Positions 7,964-16,610 of a DNA stretch of 37,745 nt are shown piece by piece. Under the pieces are notes generated by a model. That model ran no database searches. It had not been told where the DNA came from and worked only from the letters and a program-made list of their open reading frames with translations. The DNA comes from DATLNM01 sp035536775 (GTDB lineage Bacteria; Actinomycetota; CADDZG01; WHSQ01): positions 1-37,745 of the forward strand of contig DATLNM010000020.1 of the NCBI GenBank assembly GCA_035536775.1. Direction: 5' to 3'. The translations under genes and the position numbers were made by a program. How positions within the stretch are numbered: position 1 is the first letter of the stretch; each line of letters opens with the position of its first letter.

Positions 7964-9184
7964 GTGCCGGGGATCTCGCAGGCTCAGGGCGCCAAGATCC
8001 TCTTCTGCGTCACCGGCGGCATCGCGGCATACAAGGCCGCGCAAGCCGTGCGTGATCTCGCCGAGCTAGGCGCCGATGTCCGTGTCGTCATGACCCAGTC
8101 GGCAACCCGGTTCGTCGGTCCGCAAACGTTCGCCTCTCTCAGCGGCAATGTGGTCGCGACCGACCTCTTCTCGGGCGGGCCGGACGTCCCCCATGTGGAG
8201 CTCGCCCGCGGCGTGGCGTTGGCCATCGTGGCTCCGGCTACCGCAAACTCGATCGCCAAGATCGCCCATGGCTTTGCCGACGATCTCGTCTCCGCGACCT
8301 TGCTCACGTGCACCTGCCCGGTTCTCGTCGTCCCGGCGATGCACACAGAGATGTGGGAGAACACCGCGACTGCCGACAACATCGCGACATTGACGAGCCG
8401 GGTGATCCATGTGCTCGGGCCGGCGACCGGTGCGTTGTCGTCGGGCGACGTCGGTCCCGGCCGGATGGTCGAGCCGGCCGAGATCGTGACCGCGGCCCTC
8501 GAGGCGTTGGGTCGGTCGAGCGAGCTCAATGGCCGGCTCGTCCTTGTGACGGCAGGGGGGACACAGGAGCCGATCGACCCGGTGCGCTTCATCGGAAATA
8601 GGTCATCGGGACTGATGGGATACACGATCGCGCGTGCCGCCCTGCGCCGCGGCGCAAAGGTCGTCCTTGTGAGCGGCCCCACGAACCTCTCGCCGCCGCC
8701 GGGGGTGGACCTCGTACGCGTCAGAACGGCCGAAGAGATGGAACGCGAGGTCCTGCGCAGGGCACGCGACGCCGACGTCATCGTGAAAGCGGGAGCGGTT
8801 GCAGACTTCAAGCCGGTCGAATCGGCCGGCCACAAGCTGAAGAAGGCCGAGGGCCCTCCCGACATCGAACTTGTCCCAACGGTCGACATCCTCGCGGAGC
8901 TGGGTGCGCGGCCCGACCTGCGGAAAGATGGTGGACTCCTCGTGGGGTTCGCCGCGGAGACGGAGCCGGACGCCGAGAAGCTCGGTCGTCTAGCGGAGCT
9001 GAAACGCGATTCCAAGAAGGCCGACGTGATCGTTGCGAACGACGTCGGTAGTCACGACTCCGGCTTCGAGGTACCCACCAACCGCGCCGTCATCGCGGGA
9101 CCCGGCGGCACCCGCGATCTGGGCCTGGTTACCAAGCAGACCCTTGCCGAATCCCTGATAGAAGAGATATCCCGAATCCTCTGA
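7964..9184 (+). CDS. coaBC: Bifunctional phosphopantothenoylcysteine decarboxylase/synthetase
   Basis: CoaBC adds cysteine to phosphopantothenate (CoaB half) and decarboxylates the product (CoaC half) in coenzyme A synthesis. The N-terminal flavoprotein half shows the TGGIAAYK motif near residue 17 and PAMHTEMW. The CoaB half has VTAGGTQEPIDPVRFIGNRSSG, KAGAVADFKP, VGFAAET and VANDV. The Cys that E. coli uses in its flap (QACGD) is Ser here (LSSGD); from memory, mycobacterial CoaBC also lacks that Cys, so this is probably a lineage trait. GTG 7964 (406 residues) or the adjacent TTG 7961 is the likely start. An open frame extending back into rpoZ is not coding. It follows rpoZ by 13 bases. Confidence 0.92.
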   Translation: MPGISQAQGAKILFCVTGGIAAYKAAQAVRDLAELGADVRVVMTQSATRFVGPQTFASLSGNVVATDLFSGGPDVPHVELARGVALAIVAPATANSIAKIAHGFADDLVSATLLTCTCPVLVVPAMHTEMWENTATADNIATLTSRVIHVLGPATGALSSGDVGPGRMVEPAEIVTAALEALGRSSELNGRLVLVTAGGTQEPIDPVRFIGNRSSGLMGYTIARAALRRGAKVVLVSGPTNLSPPPGVDLVRVRTAEEMEREVLRRARDADVIVKAGAVADFKPVESAGHKLKKAEGPPDIELVPTVDILAELGARPDLRKDGGLLVGFAAETEPDAEKLGRLAELKRDSKKADVIVANDVGSHDSGFEVPTNRAVIAGPGGTRDLGLVTKQTLAESLIEEISRIL

Positions 9185-9207
9185 TCCGACCCCAAGAACC
9201 CACTCGA

Positions 9208-9213
9208 TAGGAT
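9208..9213 (+). promoter_or_regulatory. Putative leaderless promoter of metK (-10 box)
   Basis: TAGGAT fits the TANNNT -10 pattern and lies exactly 6 bases before the metK ATG at 9220, so transcription should begin at or next to the start codon. No clear -35 box and no good Shine-Dalgarno sequence are visible. The same spacing recurs upstream of hisG, tyrS and two other genes in this window. Confidence 0.5.
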
Positions 9214-9219
9214 GGCTCG

Positions 9220-10422
9220 ATGACTAGCGAACTAGGCATGCGGTTGTTCACGTCCGAATCCGTCACCGAGGGTCACCCCGACAAGATGGCGGACCAGATC
9301 TCGGACGCGATCCTCGACGAGATCATGGCCAGCGATCCTTACGGCCGCGTTGCGTGCGAAACCCTCATCACGACCGGCCTCGTGGTGGTCGCCGGTGAGA
9401 TCACCACCAACACTTACGTGGACATCCCCTCGGTTGTGCGCAGGACGATCACCGACATCGGGTACACCTCGTCGAAGATCGGCTTCGACGGCGAGACGTG
9501 CGGCGTCGCCGTCGCGATCCAGGAACAGTCACCAGACATCTACCAAGGCGTCGCGCAGTCATTCGAAGAGCGTTCGGGCGAGGCCGAGGACCAGGCTCTC
9601 GACGGACAAGGCGCCGGGGACCAAGGGATGATGTTCGGGTACGCCTGCAACGAGAACGACGACCTGATGCCGATGCCGATCTGGCTCGCGCACCGGCTGG
9701 CCCAGCGGATGTCTGAGGTTCGTAAGGCCGGCGTGCTGCCCTACCTGCGTCCCGACGGCAAGGTCCAGGTGACCATCGGCTACGAGGACGGCCGGCCCGC
9801 GCGCCTCGAGACGGTTGTGTGCTCGAGCCAGCACCAGCCCAACGTCGACATCGAGACGCTCTTGAAGCCCGACCTGCAGCAACACGTAATCGATCCCCTC
9901 CTCCCCGCGAGCCTCGACGCCGAGGGGGTTCGGGTCTTGGTCAACCCAACCGGCGTCTTCGAGGTCGGTGGCCCCAAGGCCGACACGGGCCTCACGGGAC
10001 GCAAGATCATCATCGACACCTACGGCGGCATGGCACGCCACGGCGGCGGCGCCTTCTCCGGCAAGGACCCGACCAAGGTGGACCGGTCCGCCGCGTACGC
10101 GGCGCGTTGGGTCGCCAAGAATGTCGTTGCCGCGGGACTCGCCGACCGCTTCGAGATGCAGGTCGCGTATGCGATCGGTGTCGCTCATCCGGTCTCGGTG
10201 TCGATCGACACCTTCGGGACCGAGACCGTCGATCCCGACAAGATCCTCAAGGGGATCGAGGAGACGTTCGACCTGCGTCCTGCCGCGATCATCCGGGACC
10301 TTGACCTGCGCCGGCCCGTCTACAAGAACACCGCGGCCTACGGTCACTTCGGAAGAGCCGACAAGGACTTCACCTGGGAGCGCACGGATCGCGCCGATGA
10401 GCTCCGCCGGATCTGCTCCTGA
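9220..10422 (+). CDS. metK: S-adenosylmethionine synthetase
   Basis: A 400-residue enzyme that makes S-adenosylmethionine from methionine and ATP. It contains the N-terminal SVTEGHPDKMADQISDA segment (catalytic His19 and Asp21 region), the signature GAGDQG at 131-136, and the glycine-rich GGGAFSGKDPTKVDRSAAY around residue 275, all diagnostic. Length is normal. Start ATG 9220 is favoured because of the -10 box 6 bases upstream; ATG 9238 is an alternative. The end of metK overlaps the start of priA by 26 bases. Confidence 0.97.
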   Translation: MTSELGMRLFTSESVTEGHPDKMADQISDAILDEIMASDPYGRVACETLITTGLVVVAGEITTNTYVDIPSVVRRTITDIGYTSSKIGFDGETCGVAVAIQEQSPDIYQGVAQSFEERSGEAEDQALDGQGAGDQGMMFGYACNENDDLMPMPIWLAHRLAQRMSEVRKAGVLPYLRPDGKVQVTIGYEDGRPARLETVVCSSQHQPNVDIETLLKPDLQQHVIDPLLPASLDAEGVRVLVNPTGVFEVGGPKADTGLTGRKIIIDTYGGMARHGGGAFSGKDPTKVDRSAAYAARWVAKNVVAAGLADRFEMQVAYAIGVAHPVSVSIDTFGTETVDPDKILKGIEETFDLRPAAIIRDLDLRRPVYKNTAAYGHFGRADKDFTWERTDRADELRRICS

Positions 10423-12337
10423 CGGGCCGGCACCCAACCCCCGGGAGACAGACCCCGCTCTGATCGCGTCGGTCGTACCGCTCGTCCCTGCGTGGCGGCT
10501 CGACCGGACCTTCGATTATCTCGTCCCGCCCGACAAGCCTGTTGAGGTGGGATACCTCGTGCGCGTCGAGCTCGGTCACCGGACCGTGCGTGGCATCGTG
10601 ACGCGGGTCGTCTCCGGTCCGCCGACACGACCGCTGGATCCCATCAAGGCCGTCGTCGTTGATCGATCCCTACTGCCGCCCCCGATGGGCGGTCTCATGG
10701 ACTGGATCGCGCTCCGCTACGGAGCAACATTGGGCGCGACATTGAAAGCGGTCGTTCCAGCCCGCGTGCGTGTCGCCGTCGCTCCGACTCCGCGGCTAGA
10801 TGGTGTCGATGCCACCCCCGAGCTCGCGACGCTCGATGGGGGAGCGGGGCTCGTCGAGGCCCTCACTCGCAACGAGCCGGGTCTCTGGTGTGTCCGCCCT
10901 GCCGGCACTTCCGACACAGGACTGCTCGCAAGCGAGATCGTCGGTAGCGTCTTCGCCGCCGGAAAGAGCGCTCTCGTAGCCGTGCCCGAGGTCCGCTTCG
11001 GCTCACACATCTTTGCGGCATTGGAGAAGCGCTGGCCTGAAGCGTCGCGTCTCGACTCGGGCGCTGAAGACCGCGAGCGCGCGAGTGGTTGGCTCGCGCT
11101 CGCGGCGGGACATCCGCTCGGCATCGGGGGCCGATCGACCCTGTTCGCCCCCGCATGCGATGTCGGCGCTCTCGTCGTCGACGACGAGCATCATTCGAGC
11201 TTCAAGGAAGACCGTTCTCCGCGCTACGACGCGCGTGTCGTGGCGATAGAACGAGCGCGTAGATCCGATGCGGTCTGCGTGTTGATGAGCAGCACCCCGC
11301 GCCTCGAGACTGCATGGAGGGTGAGGACGGGAAGGGCGAAGCTCGTGGAACCGACGCGCGCGGCAGAGCGCGCTGCGCGTCCCATCGTCGAGATCGTCGG
11401 GATGCCGGCCGACCGTGCCCTGTCTCAGGAGCTACACGCGCGGATCGGCGAGAAGTTGAGGGCGGGGGAGCGCGTTGCTCTGGTTGCGCCGCGGCGTGGG
11501 TACTCCAGGACGGTGTGGTGCGCCTCGTGCCGCCATTCGGTGCGATGCCTGCGCTGCGATGCCGCCATGGGGTGGATGCGAGGGGGGCGGATCGAGTGCC
11601 CGCGTTGCAGCGCGTCGGACGCCGCTCCCGATCGGTGCCCGAGATGCAAGGAGGCCGACCTTCGTCACATCGGTGCAGGGGTCGAGCGGCTCGAAGAGCA
11701 GCTGAGTGCAAGCTTCCCGCGCACCAAGGTCGTGCGCTTGGATCCCGATGACCCCAACGCGACGTCGCTCGAGGCCGCCGGATCCGGGATCTACCTGACG
11801 ACATGGTTCGGAACCAAGGACACCTTGCGTCCGCCGGCATCCCTCGTGGCGCTCCTAGATGCGGGGCCCTTTCTGCGCCGGCCTGACTTCAGGGCGGCCG
11901 AGCATGCCTACGACGCCCTCGCCGAGCTCGCTCATTGGGCAGGACCCGCGGCGTCTGGGGGACACCTCCTGATCCAAACCGACGAGCCCGGACACCACGC
12001 GGTGCAGGCGGTTGCGCGCGCCGACTACTGGTTCTTCGCCGACAAGGAGCTAGCGGCGCGCGAAGAGCTCGGCTACCCGCCCTTCACCGAGCTGATCAAG
12101 TTGGTCGCGTCGGGACCGCGAGCGGCCGAGGTGATGGACCGAGCGGTATCGGTCGCCCGGACCGAGCACGCGCGTGTGCTCGGTCCGATCGAGGTCAAGG
12201 TCGGCCCCCGACGTGAGGCCGCGCTCCAGGCGCTGCTGAAGTGCGACGATGCGATCCTGGTCGCGGTCGGCCTCAGAGGTATCCTGGCCGACACCCCCGC
12301 GGGGACGAGACTCGCGATCGACACCGACCCCAAGTAA
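10397..12337 (+). CDS. priA: Primosomal protein N' (PriA), helicase-deficient actinobacterial form
   Basis: A 646-residue PriA-like protein for replication restart. The N-terminal DNA-binding domain (WRLDRTFDYLVP, RTVRGIV) and a zinc-binding block of eight cysteines at about residues 374-417 are clear. The helicase core is degenerate: where Walker A should be there is GSVFAAGKSALVAVPEV (around 180) without GxGKT, and the DEEH box reads DDEHH (around 262). Loss of ATPase motifs is known for actinobacterial PriA, so it probably recruits partners rather than unwinding DNA. I chose ATG 10397; the open frame extending further upstream lies within metK and is not coding. It overlaps metK by 26 bases. 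Confidence 0.88.
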   Translation: MSSAGSAPDGPAPNPRETDPALIASVVPLVPAWRLDRTFDYLVPPDKPVEVGYLVRVELGHRTVRGIVTRVVSGPPTRPLDPIKAVVVDRSLLPPPMGGLMDWIALRYGATLGATLKAVVPARVRVAVAPTPRLDGVDATPELATLDGGAGLVEALTRNEPGLWCVRPAGTSDTGLLASEIVGSVFAAGKSALVAVPEVRFGSHIFAALEKRWPEASRLDSGAEDRERASGWLALAAGHPLGIGGRSTLFAPACDVGALVVDDEHHSSFKEDRSPRYDARVVAIERARRSDAVCVLMSSTPRLETAWRVRTGRAKLVEPTRAAERAARPIVEIVGMPADRALSQELHARIGEKLRAGERVALVAPRRGYSRTVWCASCRHSVRCLRCDAAMGWMRGGRIECPRCSASDAAPDRCPRCKEADLRHIGAGVERLEEQLSASFPRTKVVRLDPDDPNATSLEAAGSGIYLTTWFGTKDTLRPPASLVALLDAGPFLRRPDFRAAEHAYDALAELAHWAGPAASGGHLLIQTDEPGHHAVQAVARADYWFFADKELAAREELGYPPFTELIKLVASGPRAAEVMDRAVSVARTEHARVLGPIEVKVGPRREAALQALLKCDDAILVAVGLRGILADTPAGTRLAIDTDPK

Positions 12338-12346
12338 GGAGAACTT

Positions 12347-12889
12347 GTGGCTGTTCTGCCCATCCGCCAGTGGGGCGATCCTGTGCTACGGGCGCGCGCC
12401 AGGGAAGTGGAGCGCGTGACCGACGGCCACCGGCGTCTCGCGGCGGACATGCTCGACACCATGAGAGATGCACCCGGTGTCGGCCTCGCCGGACCTCAGG
12501 TGGGAGTTTCGGAGCGCATCTTCGTGTGGGAGCTCGACGACGAGCACGGCGTAGTCATCAACCCCGTCATCTCCGTCCGCTCTGCGGAGGAGATAGAAGA
12601 CGAGGAGGGGTGTCTCTCGATGCCGGGTCTGCTCTATCCGGTGGTGCGCCACCAGGGAGTGGTCGTCGAGGGCATCGACGAGAGCGGCGCAGCCATCCGG
12701 ATCGACGCCACCGATCTGCTGGCCCGGATCTTTCAGCACGAGATCGATCACCTCGACGGAACGCTGTTCATCGACCGACTTGAACCTGCACTGAAACGAG
12801 AGGCCCTAGCGGTACTTAGAGACCGAGCGTTGGGCTTCGCCTCTGGAGTTGGCCCTCCCGCAGCCGACGGAGCTGGGGCCGCGCTCTGA
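12347..12889 (+). CDS. def: Peptide deformylase
   Basis: A 180-residue metalloenzyme that removes the formyl group from nascent proteins. All three family motifs are present: GVGLAGPQ (44-51), EGCLS (87-91, metal-ligand Cys89) and QHEIDH (130-135, with the metal-binding His pair and catalytic Glu). Start is GTG 12347 after a consensus AAGGAG site. It sits between priA and fmt; Fmt adds the formyl group that Def later removes, so the two are a functional pair. The C-terminus is slightly extended and rich in Ala, Gly and Pro. Confidence 0.96.
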   Translation: MAVLPIRQWGDPVLRARAREVERVTDGHRRLAADMLDTMRDAPGVGLAGPQVGVSERIFVWELDDEHGVVINPVISVRSAEEIEDEEGCLSMPGLLYPVVRHQGVVVEGIDESGAAIRIDATDLLARIFQHEIDHLDGTLFIDRLEPALKREALAVLRDRALGFASGVGPPAADGAGAAL

Positions 12890-12903
12890 GCGGAGAGCGG
12901 GTC

Positions 12904-13827
12904 GTGTTCTTCGGGACACCGGCGTGGGCGGTCCCAAGCCTGAACGCACTGATCGCCTCTCCACTACATGTCGCCGCCGTCGTCACCAACCCCGACCGAC
13001 CTACCGGGCGGGCGCAGCGACTGACACCTCCAACCGTCAAAACCGCCGCGCTCGACGCGGGCGTTCCCGTTCTCCAACCTGAGAAGGTCCGCGATCCTGA
13101 GTTCGAGGCCGCCCTGAGGGATCTCGCGCCGGAGGTTTGCCCGGTCGTCGCGTTCGGACGCATCCTGCCGGCGTCGCTCCTTGCCGTTCCGCCACGGGGG
13201 TTCGTGAACCTGCATTTCTCGCTTCTGCCTGCCTATCGTGGCGCGGCGCCGGTTCAGCGCGCGGTGATGGCGGGGGAGACCAAGACCGGCATCTCGACGA
13301 TGGTTCTCACTGAGGGGATGGACGAAGGTCCGCTGCTCGCGCGTCTCGAGGTGCCCATACAGCCAGGCGAGACCGCCGGAGAGTTGGGCGCGCGCCTTGC
13401 CGAGCTGGGCGCCGAGGTGCTTGTCGAGTCCCTGACGAGCTACCTCGACAGGACGCTCGAACCCGTGCCTCAGGACGATGCCTCGGCAACCTACGCGCCC
13501 AAGATCACCACAGAGGAAGCGCGGATCCGGTGGACCGATGATGCGGCGTCGATCGCTGCTCTGGTGCGGGGGACGAATCCCGAGCCCGGGGCCTGGACGA
13601 CCCATGGCGGCACGCGCATCAAGATCTTCGCTGTAGCTCCACTGGATACCGACGATGCGACCGAGACATCTAGACCTGGAGTTCTGGCGCCGGGACGTGC
13701 TCTCGTTGTGGGGACGGGAACCTCTCCCCTCGTCATTTCGGAGGCACAGCGTGCCGGAGGCCGGCGGATGAGCGGTACCGAGCTTGCCTTGGGACTGCGT
13801 ATGGCCCCGGGCGACGCTTTCGGATAG
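12904..13827 (+). CDS. fmt: Methionyl-tRNA formyltransferase
   Basis: A 307-residue enzyme that formylates initiator Met-tRNA using 10-formyltetrahydrofolate. The catalytic triad is visible as Asn102 and His104 in VNLHFSLLPAYRGAAP and Asp140 in EGMDEGP. The N-terminus (VFFGTPAWAVPSL) is the usual first strand of the Rossmann-like fold, so GTG 12904 is a sound start. The C-terminal OB-fold domain begins around residue 200 (ITTEEARIRW). It lies 14 bases downstream of def. Confidence 0.96.
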   Translation: MFFGTPAWAVPSLNALIASPLHVAAVVTNPDRPTGRAQRLTPPTVKTAALDAGVPVLQPEKVRDPEFEAALRDLAPEVCPVVAFGRILPASLLAVPPRGFVNLHFSLLPAYRGAAPVQRAVMAGETKTGISTMVLTEGMDEGPLLARLEVPIQPGETAGELGARLAELGAEVLVESLTSYLDRTLEPVPQDDASATYAPKITTEEARIRWTDDAASIAALVRGTNPEPGAWTTHGGTRIKIFAVAPLDTDDATETSRPGVLAPGRALVVGTGTSPLVISEAQRAGGRRMSGTELALGLRMAPGDAFG

Positions 13828-13835
13828 AAGGGGTC

Positions 13836-14516
13836 ATGGTCAAGCTCAGGTTGTCGCCGTCGATATTGACCGCGGATTTCGCGCGCCTGGGCGAGGAGGT
13901 GCGCTCGGTCGAACCGTTCGTCGACTGGTTCCATCTGGACGTCATGGACGGGAACTACGTTGACAACATCTCGTTCGGCCCCGACGTAGTGGCCGCGATC
14001 GCGCGGACTGTCGACGTCCCGCTCCACGTCCATCTGATGATCGACGAGCCCGGTCGCTACGCCGGGCGTTTCGCAGCCGCCGGGGCGCGCCGGATCTCAT
14101 TCCATCCCGAAGTCACCCCCGATCCCCTCGGGGTGATCCAGCTCATCGAGGAGGCAGGGGCGGAGCCTGGGATCGCCGTCCATCCCGATCGTGGCCTCGA
14201 GGTATTGGATGACTACGTGTCCCGGCTCGCCGGGGTGATCATGATGACCGTTCGTCCTGGGTTCGGCGGGCAGGCATTCATCCACGAGGTCGTCCCAAAG
14301 ATCTCGGAGGCGCGCGACATCATCGCCCGGCATGGGGCAAGCACGGAGGTCGAGATAGACGGCGGGGTAAACCTCGCGACGGTCGATGCCGCGGTGGCCG
14401 CCGGCGGAGAGATCCTAGTAGTGGGCAGCGGAGTGTTCGACGGAAAGGACGCCCCCCGAGCAGCCAGAGCCATGCGGGAACACTTGGACGCGATCGCTGA
14501 GAGACTTTCAGCATGA
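13836..14516 (+). CDS. rpe: Ribulose-phosphate 3-epimerase
   Basis: A 226-residue TIM-barrel enzyme that interconverts ribulose 5-phosphate and xylulose 5-phosphate in the pentose phosphate pathway. It begins LRLSPSILTADFARLGEE and has the metal-binding FHLDVMDG (His33, Asp35) and VHLMI segments, the MTVRPGFGGQAFI stretch, and the phosphate-binding EIDGGVN region with its catalytic Asp. The ATG follows an AAGGGG site. It is placed between fmt and the riboflavin genes as in many actinobacteria, and could help supply ribulose 5-phosphate to RibBA. Confidence 0.95.
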   Translation: MVKLRLSPSILTADFARLGEEVRSVEPFVDWFHLDVMDGNYVDNISFGPDVVAAIARTVDVPLHVHLMIDEPGRYAGRFAAAGARRISFHPEVTPDPLGVIQLIEEAGAEPGIAVHPDRGLEVLDDYVSRLAGVIMMTVRPGFGGQAFIHEVVPKISEARDIIARHGASTEVEIDGGVNLATVDAAVAAGGEILVVGSGVFDGKDAPRAARAMREHLDAIAERLSA

Positions 14517-14531
14517 CCCTCCAGAAGCCGC

Positions 14532-15497
14532 ATGCCTGAAGACAAGGCCCTGATCCTCGTCGCCGACGACGACGCCGACATCGTTTCGTTCATCTCGGTC
14601 AACCTCGAGCTCGAGGGATTCGAGGTGGTGAAGGCTTCGAATGGCGCCGAGGCGCTGGACCTCACGCACGCACTTCACCCGGACCTCTTGCTTCTCGACG
14701 TCATGATGCCGGTCATGGATGGCTTTCAGGTTTGCGAAAGCCTGCGGGCCGACGTCGGCACCCGCAACCTCCCGATCATCATGCTGACGGCGAAGTCCAT
14801 GTCCGCCGACAAGGTGGTGGGGCTGACCGCGGGGGCGGATGACTACATGATCAAGCCGTTCGACCCTCTGGAGCTCATCGCTCGCGTTCGGTCGACGCTG
14901 CGCCGGTCGAACGAGATGCGAGCGAGCAACCCGTTGACCCAGCTTCCGGGCAACGTCCAGATCCAGGAGGAGGTCGCTCGGCGGGTCTCGATGAAAGTCC
15001 CCCTGGCGCTGATGTACATCGATCTCGACCACTTCAAGGCGTTCAACGACTACTACGGGTTCCTGAGGGGCGACGAAGCGATCCAGCTCCTAGCGAAGAT
15101 CTCGGGTGAGGCGCTGCGCGATAGTTCCCTCGACTCATTCCTCGGGCATGTCGGCGGGGACGACTTCATCGGGATGACGGATCCCGAGCATGCCGAGCCG
15201 GTCGCCCAGCGGATCATCGCAGAGTGGGACAAGGAGATCCCTGCGCTCTACGAACCGGCGGACGCGGAGCGGGGCTACATCGAGGTCCCCGACCGTCAGG
15301 ACAACCTGCACAGGATGCCCATCGTCGCGGTCTCTATCGGGATCGTCACCAACACGACGCGTCCCATCACCAGCCACTGGGAGGCATCGGAGATCGCGGC
15401 TGAGATGAAGCACGTGGCAAAGAAGACACAAGGATCGACGTATGCCGTCGACCGCCGCACCGACAGCAAGCCGGCGGGACGCGGGGAACATGAATAG
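14532..15497 (+). CDS. Response regulator with C-terminal GGDEF-like domain
   Basis: A 321-residue two-domain signalling protein. Residues 5-125 form a receiver domain with an acidic pocket (D11-D13), phospho-acceptor Asp56 in LLLDVMMP, Thr86 and Lys108. Residues about 132-300 resemble a diguanylate cyclase domain: YIDLDHFKAFNDYYGF keeps the first metal Asp (D164), but the signature is GGDDF (208-212) instead of GG(D/E)EF, so cyclase activity is uncertain. An insertion of about 40 residues follows the signature. No histidine kinase gene is adjacent; the nearest one in the window is the soluble kinase at 24250. Direct evidence for a cyclic-di-GMP role is lacking. Confidence 0.85.
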   Translation: MPEDKALILVADDDADIVSFISVNLELEGFEVVKASNGAEALDLTHALHPDLLLLDVMMPVMDGFQVCESLRADVGTRNLPIIMLTAKSMSADKVVGLTAGADDYMIKPFDPLELIARVRSTLRRSNEMRASNPLTQLPGNVQIQEEVARRVSMKVPLALMYIDLDHFKAFNDYYGFLRGDEAIQLLAKISGEALRDSSLDSFLGHVGGDDFIGMTDPEHAEPVAQRIIAEWDKEIPALYEPADAERGYIEVPDRQDNLHRMPIVAVSIGIVTNTTRPITSHWEASEIAAEMKHVAKKTQGSTYAVDRRTDSKPAGRGEHE

Positions 15498-15524
15498 ATC
15501 CCGATTCTGCCCTCGGCGGAGCCG

Positions 15525-16610
15525 TTGAACGACGAGGTCTTCATGAAGCGAGCTATCGAGCTCGCCCGGGGACCGGCATCGACCTCGCCGAATCCACGGG
15601 TCGGCGCCGTGGCCGTCCGCTCGAAGCAGATCGTCGCGGAGACCGCGTATGGCGGACCCGGTACGCCCCATGCTGAGGCCGCGCTGACGACCATGGGAGA
15701 TCTGCGTGACGCCGACGTATACGTGACCCTCGAACCCTGCTCTCATCACGGAACGACACCCCCATGCGCGGACGCGCTGATAGAGGCCGGCGTGGCTCGG
15801 GTCGTCGCCGCGGGTCGCGACCCCGACCAACGTGTCTCCGGGAGCGGCTTCGCGAAGCTCGAGGCCGCGGGGATCAAAGTCACCATCGGCATCCTCGAAG
15901 ACGAGGCCCGGCTTCTCAATCTTGGATACCTGCACCAACGCGCCACTGGAAGGCCGCTCGTGACGCTCAAGGTCGCATCGTCGCTGGACGGAAAGTTCAG
16001 CGCGTCGGACGGATCGTCGCGCTGGATCACAGGTCCCGATGCGCGCCGCAAAGTGCACTCGCGCCGCGCCGAGGTGGACGCGGTGTTGACCGGTTCCGGA
16101 ACTGTGATCGCCGACGACCCCGCGCTCACGGCCCGCGATGTCGATATCGACCCGATCCGCCAACCGATCCCGATCGTGGTCGATTCCCACGGCCGCGTCG
16201 CTGCGTCAGCCAAGATCTTCGAACGACCCGGTGCGATCGTCGCGACCGTTCCCGGCATTCCCCACGAGCGAGAGACAGAGTGGAAGGAAGCCGGCGCAGA
16301 GGTGCTTGTCCTCCCCCCGCACCCTGACGGAGGGGTCGACCTCGCCGAGCTCTTACGCGCCCTGTCGAGTCGCGCGTGGAACGAGATCTACTGCGAAGCG
16401 GGTCCCCGACTGACGACATCGCTCATCGACGAGGATCTGGTCGACGTCATCGAATGGCATCTCGCGCCGAAACTAGTGGGAGGGACCGGTGAGGGGGTGG
16501 GGGATATCGGCGTGGGGCATATCCGGGACGCCGTGCGGTTCAAGATCCTGAGGACCCAGCGCATCGGCGACGACGTCATCCTCACATTGGAGAGAAGGGC
16601 GGGACACTGA
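15525..16610 (+). CDS. ribD: Bifunctional riboflavin deaminase/reductase
   Basis: RibD carries out the second and third steps of riboflavin synthesis: deamination, then reduction of the pyrimidine intermediate with NADPH. The deaminase domain (1-~145) has the zinc ligands HAE (49-51) and two cysteines (72, 81) in TLEPCSHHGTTPPC. The reductase domain follows, with VTLKVASSLDGKF, SRWITG and DAVLTGSGTVIADDP. Start TTG 15525 gives LNDEVFMKRAIELA, which lines up with the E. coli start MQDEYYMARALKLA; ATG 15543 is an alternative with a better-spaced GAGG. No FMN riboswitch is visible upstream. The stop overlaps the next start (TGATG). Confidence 0.94.
   Translation: MNDEVFMKRAIELARGPASTSPNPRVGAVAVRSKQIVAETAYGGPGTPHAEAALTTMGDLRDADVYVTLEPCSHHGTTPPCADALIEAGVARVVAAGRDPDQRVSGSGFAKLEAAGIKVTIGILEDEARLLNLGYLHQRATGRPLVTLKVASSLDGKFSASDGSSRWITGPDARRKVHSRRAEVDAVLTGSGTVIADDPALTARDVDIDPIRQPIPIVVDSHGRVAASAKIFERPGAIVATVPGIPHERETEWKEAGAEVLVLPPHPDGGVDLAELLRALSSRAWNEIYCEAGPRLTTSLIDEDLVDVIEWHLAPKLVGGTGEGVGDIGVGHIRDAVRFKILRTQRIGDDVILTLERRAGH

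Noticed and set aside
9968..10396. Long N-terminal extension of priA
   Set aside because: It lies entirely within metK in another frame and has no PriA similarity; ATG 10397 gives the expected N-terminus.
15498..15524. FMN riboswitch before ribD
   Set aside because: The gap is too short and no conserved RFN-type sequence is present; ribD follows the response regulator directly.
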